The position numbers were made by a program, and so were the translations under genes. Below are positions 1 to 5,107 of a DNA stretch of 6,524 bases, in pieces (position 1 is the stretch's first letter; the number at the start of each line of letters is the position of its first letter). Below the pieces are notes generated by a model. That model saw nothing but the letters and a program-made list of their open reading frames with translations. It did no database searches and had not been told where the DNA came from. The DNA is from Candidatus Gottesmanbacteria bacterium (GTDB lineage Bacteria; Patescibacteriota; Microgenomatia; JACPZF01). The stretch covers positions 1 to 6,524 of the forward strand of contig JACPZF010000049.1 in assembly GCA_016195615.1 (NCBI GenBank), read 5' to 3'.

Positions 1-979
1 AAGCGATTGGATCCAACTCTTTTACGGTCTTAAAACATTCAAGAAGTTCTGAAATGGTAGTCAATTTATAATTTTTACCCTGATAAAGCGACGAAAGCAT
101 CTTATCCAGGCCCGGCCGATGGTGGCCAAAAGTTTCAGCATCCATGGCCGTAATGAGATAGCGGTTGCGGTTTACTTCCTCGCCAAGAGCTTCCGCTAAG
201 CTTTCCGGACTGCGAATCATGGCAGCCATGATGAGATTGCTCATCCGGCGCTCGCGAAAAAAAACATATAAATTGTCATTGCGAGCGAAGCGAAGCAATC
301 TACTTTTATCGTCATTCTGGGGAACCCGCCCGAAGCGGGTGACTCCAGAATCGACCTGTCTCGAGGGAAGTCGAGAGATTCTGGACCCGCTTCGACCGCG
401 AAGCGAGGCGAGCAAGCCAGAATGACGAGGTGAGATTGCCACGTCGCCACGTTCATGTGAACTGAACGTGTCTCCTCGCAATGACAATCGGTACAGCCTG
501 TCATATTCCACCTGCCCGACTTTGCCGTTATAAGCAATTTCATCCAGAATTATCCATTCGTATCCCATCTCCCGCACCACATCTCCCACCTCTCTGCTAT
601 ACCCCATTTCCGGCGGAAAAAAGCCTTGCGGATTATAAAAACTGCCAAAAACCTGCCTATTGGTTTCTTCATTAAGCTCGATCTGCCTGATGATTTCGCT
701 TCTTGGCAGAATTGGTAAAAAGGGGTGATATTTTGCGGAAGCCGTAATCTCAATCTGCTTCCTTTCTAAGAGCTTTTTTAGGCCAAAAATGACGTCAAGA
801 TATTTGTTTTCGACCATAAGCTCGGTTAGACAGGCATTAATATTTATTGTTGCCTTGGCCCCAGGATTAGCCAGCCAGTCGGAAATTAAAGGCCGATAGC
901 TTTCGTTAACTATCCGCTCCAAAATATCCAGGTTTTGATCCGGAGGCTGGTAGATATGAAAAAATGGCGCCCAAAGCAT
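1..979 (-). CDS. GH57 family glycosidase/glucanotransferase-like protein, paralog 2 (3' end outside window)
   Basis: The frame from ATG at 979 runs open for 326 codons to the left edge, so the C-terminus is missing. GH57 (PF03065) landmarks are HIYQPP at residues 8-13 (region 1), KYHPFLPILP at 83-92 (region 2), GFFPPEMGYS at 119-128 with candidate nucleophile E124, and AMDAETFGHH at 278-287 with candidate acid/base D280. By eye it is about 35-40% identical to the GH57 gene just upstream, which has the same start context. The family cleaves or transfers alpha-1,4-glucan chains; the exact reaction cannot be read here. It is too unlike the ~550-residue GH57 branching enzymes to be called one. 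Residues ~165-236 are foreign: they are encoded by a nested palindromic repeat, after which the family sequence resumes at VFFRERRMSN. No signal peptide is seen, so it is probably cytoplasmic. It starts 12 nt after the upstream stop, without a Shine-Dalgarno sequence. Confidence 0.85.
   Translation of the reverse strand, partial: MLWAPFFHIYQPPDQNLDILERIVNESYRPLISDWLANPGAKATININACLTELMVENKYLDVIFGLKKLLERKQIEITASAKYHPFLPILPRSEIIRQIELNEETNRQVFGSFYNPQGFFPPEMGYSREVGDVVREMGYEWIILDEIAYNGKVGQVEYDRLYRLSLRGDTFSSHERGDVAISPRHSGLLASLRGRSGSRISRLPSRQVDSGVTRFGRVPQNDDKSRLLRFARNDNLYVFFRERRMSNLIMAAMIRSPESLAEALGEEVNRNRYLITAMDAETFGHHRPGLDKMLSSLYQGKNYKLTTISELLECFKTVKELDPIA
272..488. repeat. Composite palindromic element inserted in-frame in GH57 paralog 2
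   Basis: The ends are a perfect 14-bp inverted repeat, ATTGTCATTGCGAG (272-285) and CTCGCAATGACAAT (475-488). A second pair, GCAATCT (295-301) and AGATTGC (433-439), lies inside, with a hairpin of 8-bp arms at 448-455/463-470. A second palindromic element (311-426) interrupts it. The left arm contains the GCGAGCGAAGCGAAGCAATC type of sequence, which reads LLRFARND on the minus strand. I recall this as a dispersed repeat in many bacterial genomes. No transposase is encoded, so any movement would need help in trans. The host frame stays open across all 217 bp. Confidence 0.85.
311..426 (-). repeat. Inner GTCATTCTGG/CCAGAATGAC palindromic element, copy A
   Basis: Terminal inverted repeats GTCATTCTGG (311-320) and CCAGAATGAC (417-426) are perfect. 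It is built as two hairpin units. One has TTCTGG/CCAGAA arms (315-320/345-350) around an ACCCGC/GCGGGT stem (324-329/335-340). The other has ATTCTGG/CCAGAAT arms (378-384/417-423) around a CGCTTCG/CGAAGCG stem (388-394/399-405). TCTCGA/TCGAGA (359-364/371-376) forms a small hairpin between them. Read on the minus strand, it aligns almost end to end with the copy in the neighbouring GH57 gene read on the plus strand. Relative to their host genes the two copies are therefore inverted. Confidence 0.85.
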
Positions 980-991
980 GATTACGAATTA

Positions 992-2221
992 TTAATTAAT
1001 AATTTTTAATATATCACAATATATACTTAGTGCATCATTCTTTTCTGTCGTGCTCGCTTTAGTGTTAAGTTTAATACTTTCTAACAGCAGTTTAGCGCCT
1101 TTTTCCACCATTTGGGGATGCCAATAAGGCTTATGGGACGCCCACCAGTACTGATCGGAGTGGAGCCCTTTGTCAAGCAGTTCTCTACTTTCCCCGTGGC
1201 TATTTTTACCTAATTTTAATGCCAGCCGTGTAAGCTGCCATTGGAGCTTATGGATGGGATTACCGGGATATGACCATTTTGGCCAGTAAATTTTTTTCCG
1301 CAAATCAGTGAGTGTAGAGCCCCAAGAGCATATTAATGGGCTTATTTCTTCTTTTGTATGGAAATATTTCCCGCATTCGGAAAATGTAATTAACTGTAAT
1401 TTATAGTATCTTAATATATCAAGAAGAAGTTTATCCTGTCCCACCTGATGGTGGCCAAAAGTTTCACCGTCAATGGCTATAATTAGATACCTGTCTCTCT
1501 TGGACTCTTCTCCATATAAACTTTTGATTAAATTATTAAACTTTGATAGTGTTTTTACTTGTGAAAGCGCCACCGCATTGCTTAATCTATCATCGCGAAA
1601 AAAAATCTGCAAGGGTATTTTTGTCATTCTGGCTTGCCTGCCCGCCGGCGAGGCGGGTCCAGAATCTGATTCTGGAGTCCCCGCCAACTGGCGGGTCCCC
1701 AGAATGACATTCTTTGTATTATCTTTGATATATATTACGTCGTGTTTAACCTTACCGAGTTCTCTTTTGTAGGCAAACTCGCTTAAGATAAGCCGCTGGA
1801 ATTTTAGCTGTTTTAGCACTCTAGTCAATCGATTGCTATACGCCAACTCTGGGGGGAATAGACCGTCAGGACAATATATTTTCTCACCTAGGATTTTCTT
1901 ATTTAGATAATTATTCAGGGTTATCTGTCTTAATATTTCTGACTCGGGAAGAAGTGGTAGTAGGGCGTGGTAGGCGCTGGTCGCGGTTAACTCGATCTGT
2001 TTTCTTTTTACTAAATCAATTATGCCGCGGATAACGTCTTCTTCTCCTGTTGTTATCAACTGCTCGCTTAGCGATGCCGGAATGTTAAGAGTAATTTTGC
2101 CCTTGGTCTCTGCCAAAATCTTTAAAATAAGACGGTAAGAATCTTGCGAGATTTTTTTCGTAATTTTTGGATCTTGAGTTGGAGGCTGGTAAATGTGCAA
2201 AAGAATCAAAAGATAGAGCAT
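992..2221 (-). CDS. GH57 family glycosidase/glucanotransferase-like protein, paralog 1
   Basis: This 409-residue protein has all five GH57 conserved regions: LHIYQPP at 8-14, AYHALLPLLP at 83-92, GLFPPELAYS at 120-129 (candidate nucleophile E125), AIDGETFGHH at 249-258 (candidate acid/base D251), and SDQYWWASHKPYWHP at 355-369 near the C-terminus. The family acts on alpha-1,4-glucans (amylase, 4-alpha-glucanotransferase, branching enzyme). The short length and missing DUF1957-type tail argue against a classical branching enzyme. Its position 33 nt after glycogen synthase suggests storage-glucan turnover; that is inference. Residues ~171-202 are encoded by a palindromic repeat inserted before the LQIFFRDDRLSN motif. 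The chosen ATG gives the same N-terminus as the paralog. There is no Shine-Dalgarno sequence, but TATAAT lies 8 nt before the start. The first residues are hydrophobic, but they form the first beta strand of the barrel and not a signal peptide. Confidence 0.88.
   Translation of the reverse strand: MLYLLILLHIYQPPTQDPKITKKISQDSYRLILKILAETKGKITLNIPASLSEQLITTGEEDVIRGIIDLVKRKQIELTATSAYHALLPLLPESEILRQITLNNYLNKKILGEKIYCPDGLFPPELAYSNRLTRVLKQLKFQRLILSEFAYKRELGKVKHDVIYIKDNTKNVILGTRQLAGTPESDSGPASPAGRQARMTKIPLQIFFRDDRLSNAVALSQVKTLSKFNNLIKSLYGEESKRDRYLIIAIDGETFGHHQVGQDKLLLDILRYYKLQLITFSECGKYFHTKEEISPLICSWGSTLTDLRKKIYWPKWSYPGNPIHKLQWQLTRLALKLGKNSHGESRELLDKGLHSDQYWWASHKPYWHPQMVEKGAKLLLESIKLNTKASTTEKNDALSIYCDILKIIN
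1623..1708 (+). repeat. GTCATTCTGG/CCAGAATGAC palindromic element, copy B, in GH57 paralog 1
   Basis: Perfect 10-bp terminal inverted repeats lie at 1623-1632 and 1699-1708. Two internal GC-rich hairpins are CCCGCC/GGCGGG at 1641-1646/1652-1657 and again at 1680-1685/1690-1695. They are joined by CCAGAATC-T-GATTCTGG (1659-1675). The 86-bp element is clearly more GC-rich than the host gene. It is read in-frame by the host on the minus strand, giving a Gly/Pro/Ser/Arg-rich stretch. The plus strand matches the minus strand of copy A. Confidence 0.88.
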
Positions 2222-2229
2222 TATTATAA

Positions 2230-2258
2230 ATTATAAATTTTAAATTTCTAATTTTTAA
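2230..2258 (-). promoter_or_regulatory. Candidate promoter before GH57 paralog 1
   Basis: On the minus strand, TTAAAA (2258-2253) is followed by a 17-bp spacer and a perfect TATAAT (2235-2230), then 8 nt to the ATG at 2221. Transcription starting 6-8 nt after the -10 would give a nearly leaderless mRNA, which fits the missing Shine-Dalgarno sequence. The stretch is very AT-rich, so a chance match is possible. It overlaps the end of glgA (stop at 2257-2255). Confidence 0.35.
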
Positions 2259-3778
2259 ATCAGGTGAGTTTTTGCTTGTTGCTGCTGTCTTTTTAAATCC
2301 AGGACGCGATAATAAAGTTCTTCATATTTTTTCGCCGAATTGGTCCAGGAAAAATCTTGTTTCATGCAATTTGATACCAGTATTCTCCAATTTTTGCTGT
2401 CTTTATATTCTTCCAAGGCCCTAACTATCGCTCCGAAAAGAGCAAGGCTGTTAAATTTTTTGAAGGTAAAACCACTTTGGCCATCGATGACGGTATCGGC
2501 TAACCCTCCGACTGCTCTCGCAATGGGCACACAGCCATAGCGCATGGCTTCCATCTGGACCATACCGCAGGGCTCAAACTTCGACGGCAGAAGAATCATA
2601 TCAGCGCCGCTAAAGATGTGTCGAGGCAAGCTGAAGTTGGCATTTAAGTTCAAACCCACTTGATCTGGAAAATCTTCGTAAAGTTTTCTCATATAAGTCT
2701 TGTACTGCGGGTCGCCATCGCCGTTGACGACGAGTTGAACGCTGTATTCCTGCAAAATATATTCCATGACTTCGCGGATTAAATCGAGGCCTTTTTGGGC
2801 TTCCAGACGGTACGACATGGCAATAATGGGAATTTTTTCATCAACGGGTAAGTTAAATTCGCTTTGGAGTTCTTTTTTATTTAAAATTCTTTTATCTAAA
2901 GAGCGGAAGTCATAATTAAAATGGACCAATTTATCGGTTTTGGGATTAAAGTCGTCATAATCAATGCCGTTGACGATGCCAAAAAGCTTTGTTCTGACCT
3001 CCTGAAGGAGCTCGTCAACGCCGCAGCCGTATTCCGGAGTGAGAATTTCCTTACTGTATTTATCAGAAACCGTGTTGACAATATCGCTATAGATTATCGC
3101 CCGGCGCATCGAATTAAGCTTGGCAAATCGCTCCGAGAAAATATCCGGAATGTCGCTTCGGCCGTCATCACGGTCTAATTCATTAACAAAACGGGGATCA
3201 TAGTGGGCTTGAAAATTAAGATTATGAATGGTAAAAACGGTCACTAAGTCTTTTAAATCCGGGTCATCTTTAAAAATTGTTTTGAGAAAATTGGGTATTA
3301 AACCCGTCTGCCAATCATTACAATTAATAATATCGGGCACAAACGCCGGGCTTTTGGGATTGCGTTTTAGGCTTTGGCGATTTTCTTTTAGCCAGGCCAG
3401 AAGGCCTTTTTGCAAAAGCCCCCAGCGCACGGGATCGTCAGAATAGCCATATTCATTGGCTCTTTTTTCGTAATACTCCATGTTTTCTAGAAAATAGGCG
3501 CGCGGGCTGCCCGGAAGCCGGTGGGTTTTAACGTTACAGATTAAATAGGGAGTAGCATCATTGTCGGTTGGGACTTCCAGCCCTTCATGGATTGTCTCCA
3601 TGGGATATTTAGCTAAATCAATTTTACCGTATCGGGGTATCATGATACGAACTTCGTGGCCAAGTTTCATCAGCGCTCGTGGTAAAAAAAACATCACGCG
3701 GCCCAACCCGCCCACCGTAGAATAAGGAGTCAGCTCGGTGGCGACAAAAAGAATTTTTAATGGTTCTTGTTTTGCCAT
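2255..3778 (-). CDS. glgA: Glycogen/starch synthase (GT5)
   Basis: This 507-residue protein is of usual length for bacterial GlgA, which adds glucose from ADP-glucose (sometimes UDP-glucose) to the non-reducing end of alpha-1,4-glucan in the cytoplasm. Motifs in order: STVGGLGRV at 20-28 (nucleotide-sugar loop), NDWQTGLIP at 154-162, TIHNLNFQ at 183-190, SDIVNTVSDKYSKEIL at 231-246, TPEYGCGVDELL at 247-258, GIVNGIDYDDFNP at 267-279, SYRLEAQKGLDLI at 322-334, NGDGDPQY at 352-359, and FEPCGMVQMEAMRYG at 401-415 followed by AVGGLADTV at 422-430. E402 matches the conserved Glu of the GT-B active site. The usual Lys of the N-terminal K-x-GGL motif appears to be Thr here (T21), which may alter donor handling. 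The ATG overlaps the 3' end of the broken GT26 gene by 22 nt and has no Shine-Dalgarno sequence. The two GH57 genes follow closely, so the three are probably co-transcribed. Confidence 0.93.
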   Translation of the reverse strand: MAKQEPLKILFVATELTPYSTVGGLGRVMFFLPRALMKLGHEVRIMIPRYGKIDLAKYPMETIHEGLEVPTDNDATPYLICNVKTHRLPGSPRAYFLENMEYYEKRANEYGYSDDPVRWGLLQKGLLAWLKENRQSLKRNPKSPAFVPDIINCNDWQTGLIPNFLKTIFKDDPDLKDLVTVFTIHNLNFQAHYDPRFVNELDRDDGRSDIPDIFSERFAKLNSMRRAIIYSDIVNTVSDKYSKEILTPEYGCGVDELLQEVRTKLFGIVNGIDYDDFNPKTDKLVHFNYDFRSLDKRILNKKELQSEFNLPVDEKIPIIAMSYRLEAQKGLDLIREVMEYILQEYSVQLVVNGDGDPQYKTYMRKLYEDFPDQVGLNLNANFSLPRHIFSGADMILLPSKFEPCGMVQMEAMRYGCVPIARAVGGLADTVIDGQSGFTFKKFNSLALFGAIVRALEEYKDSKNWRILVSNCMKQDFSWTNSAKKYEELYYRVLDLKRQQQQAKTHLI

Positions 3779-3784
3779 AGGCTA

Positions 3785-3793
3785 AGTATAGCA
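3785..3793 (-). promoter_or_regulatory. Candidate extended -10 promoter of glgA
   Basis: On the minus strand TGCTATACT (TGn plus TATACT) ends at 3785, six nt before the glgA ATG at 3778, so the start site would fall at or next to the ATG. No convincing -35 box is seen, as expected for an extended -10. It would let glgA be transcribed independently of the damaged gene upstream. It is a sequence match only. Confidence 0.35.
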
Positions 3794-3977
3794 GATTTAA
3801 AAATTAGAAGCGGAAAAATGATCGTGGCCGTGATAATTCTCTGGATTCTACGAGGCTCCTGGATTAACCTCCAAAGCCATTCAATGCCTAACTCTTGCCA
3901 TATTCGCGGTGCTCGTTTTAGCCTACCGTTGATAAGGTCAAACGCTCCCCCCACGCCCATTGCTACTTTACAATTAA

Positions 3978-4005
3978 TTTTGACTTTTGACTTTTGACTT
4001 TTGAC
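3978..4005. repeat. Heptanucleotide tandem repeat (TTTTGAC x4)
   Basis: Four perfect copies of TTTTGAC occupy 3978-4005, and TTTG follows. On the coding (minus) strand this is GTCAAAA, giving the VKSQKSKVK segment between EEFIHK and VAMGVGGAFD of the GT26 3' part, a loop of variable length in the family. Because 7 is not a multiple of 3, a change of one copy would shift the frame. Confidence 0.9.
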
Positions 4006-4091
4006 TTTGTGAATGAACTCTTCCTGTTTCGGCGCCCCAAGGGCCACAAAAAGCAGGTCAACGCCGGGTGCCAGCGCGGGTGACGGGGCGA

Positions 4092-4136
4092 GTCTTGTCC
4101 GAGTTTTCGCCTTTGGCGAATAACTCCTGGCAAGAC
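4092..4136. repeat. Imperfect 45-bp palindrome at the break in the GT26 gene
   Basis: The arms are GTCTTG (4092-4097)/CAAGAC (4131-4136), then GAGTT (4101-4105)/AACTC (4122-4126), then TTCGCC (4106-4111)/GGCGAA (4115-4120), with a TTT loop and a single-base bulge. Next to it, 4061-4091 is unusually GC-rich for this gene and also matches no GT26 sequence, so the foreign stretch probably covers about 4061-4136. The sequence differs from the two palindromic element types in the GH57 genes. Confidence 0.75.
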
Positions 4137-4492
4137 GTATATCCTTTCTTCGCAGCTAAGTTACATAATTTGAGCATTAAATCAGTTCCTGCAATCCTTT
4201 CCGTCAAAAAATCGCCTTTTCCTAAAATTTTAGTTAGTCTTAAAAATTTACTAGCCCAAATTAACCCGATTCCGTCGGGAATGGCCAGGTCCGCCCTATT
4301 TAATATCTGCTTAAATTGCTTGTTATAACTTGCTAAAACCAGCATTTCGGGGTTGGGGGTAGCAATGAAGTAAGTCTTCGTGGTATGATGGTCTCTGAGG
4401 CGTTTTTCAACGGTTTCCAACGCGTTTTTAAAAGACGTTTGGCTTATACCGACGCCCAAAACAGGTATTTTATTAGTAGTTTTCATCGTCAT

Positions 4493-5107
4493 CTCAATAT
4501 ATTATCACTCATAGTACATCTCTGCTAAATCGCAACTTATATAGATTTAGGCCTTTCTGACATTCTGTTTTCATTAGAAAGAATAGTAATTTTTATCATT
4601 TTTCAACCCAAAATTTCCTCTCTTTTTGACCCAAAAGTTCGTCTTTTTTCATTTTCCCATTTTTTTAAAAATTTAGCAAATTTTTTTTCTAAAACCAAAA
4701 CTTTTCCAAAATTTTTGGCCAAAATTTAAATCTTTTAGTAAACTACTTTAGGGTAATATGGAAGTATTATATAACAAAGAGAAAAAATAGAGAATTTTTA
4801 GGGTCTAAAATATAAAGTTTTAATATAGGTCTATACCTAGAAAAATTAATCTTTCCAAACACCCATTTTTGAATACTTTTTGTTTACTTGGTATTTTATC
4901 TGTTTATGAACCTAATTGTTAAGAGATTTCTCTCATGTAAGTCTATATTTGCTTAATATTACTTGCTTTAACTATAAGATTACCTTACCACTCAAGCTAT
5001 ATCATTATAGGCCTTTATTCGTTTAGAATAAAAATACCTTTTTCTATTTACTATAAGAAGTTTTTCGTGTAGTCGTTAAGTACCTTCTACTTTATCGTCT
5101 CTCGCGT
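4493..5107. other. AT-rich intergenic region without recognisable genes
   Basis: About 615 bp with strong A/T bias and many homopolymer runs; the longest open stretches are trivial. Small palindromes seen are TTTTGGCCAAAA in 4701-4730, TAGGT-CTAT-ACCTA at 4826-4839, AGAGA-TT-TCTCT at 4922-4933, and TTTATTC-GTTTA-GAATAAA at 5014-5032. The nonamer TAGGCCTTT occurs near both ends (4549-4557 and 5009-5017). No tRNA, rRNA or known riboswitch fold was recognised, and no convincing GC-rich terminator is seen after the gene at 5108. It must hold the 3' end of that transcript and the promoter of the GT26 gene. Confidence 0.6.
4501..4506 (-). promoter_or_regulatory. Candidate -10 box before the GT26 gene
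   Basis: GATAAT (minus strand, 4506-4501) lies 8 nt before the ATG at 4492, the same spacing as TATAAT before GH57 paralog 1. No good -35 is found at 16-18 bp (TTTAGC at 17). In so AT-rich a region this is weak evidence. Confidence 0.2.

Larger units (their letters stand above)
3757..4492 (-). pseudogene. Broken WecG/TagA/CpsF-type (GT26) glycosyltransferase
   Basis: Two frames together resemble one GT26 enzyme, a family that adds N-acetylmannosaminuronic acid or ManNAc to undecaprenyl-PP-GlcNAc for envelope polymers. The 5' part (ATG 4492, stop 4060-4058, 144 codons) has ATPNPEMLVLA at residues 44-54 and ADLAIPDGIGL at 68-78, including the conserved Asp (D73), then ERIAGTDLM and AAKKGY. The 3' part lies in the +1 frame and has DLLFVALGAPKQEEFI, VAMGVGGAFDLINGRLKRAP and GIEWLWRLIQEPRR, then a hydrophobic tail, ending at 3757. 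Only about 79 nt separate KKGY from DLLF, where the family usually has roughly 150. The glycine-rich LLGG segment is missing and the frame is shifted. A palindrome (4092-4136) sits at the junction, so the element may have caused the break, or an assembly error at a hairpin may mimic it. No canonical Shine-Dalgarno sequence; a second ATG lies at 4486. Confidence 0.75.

Noticed and set aside
241..543. Open frame of 100 codons on the minus strand in another phase
   Set aside because: It overlaps GH57 paralog 2, whose own frame continues with family motifs on both sides. The alternative frame exists because the palindromic repeat lacks stops in several phases.
481..753. Short open frames on both strands at 481-753
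   Set aside because: They lie inside GH57 paralog 2, whose motifs HIYQPP, KYHPFLP and GFFPPE fix the real frame.
118..1466. 20-nt identical stretch at 118-137 and 1447-1466
   Set aside because: It encodes the conserved ETFGHH region in both GH57 paralogs, so it is explained by homology and selection, not by a separate repeat.
3978..4005. CRISPR-like array
   Set aside because: The units are 7 bp, directly adjacent and without spacers; this is a microsatellite.
4058..4060. Possible recoded TGA (as Gly or Trp) in the GT26 gene
   Set aside because: Reading through does not reach DLLFVALGAPKQE, which lies in the +1 frame. The other complete genes here end in TAA or TAG, so this window neither supports nor excludes an alternative code.
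5014..5032. Terminator for the gene ending at 5108
   Set aside because: The stem is seven A/T pairs only (TTTATTC/GAATAAA), without a GC-rich core or a clear T run on the minus strand.
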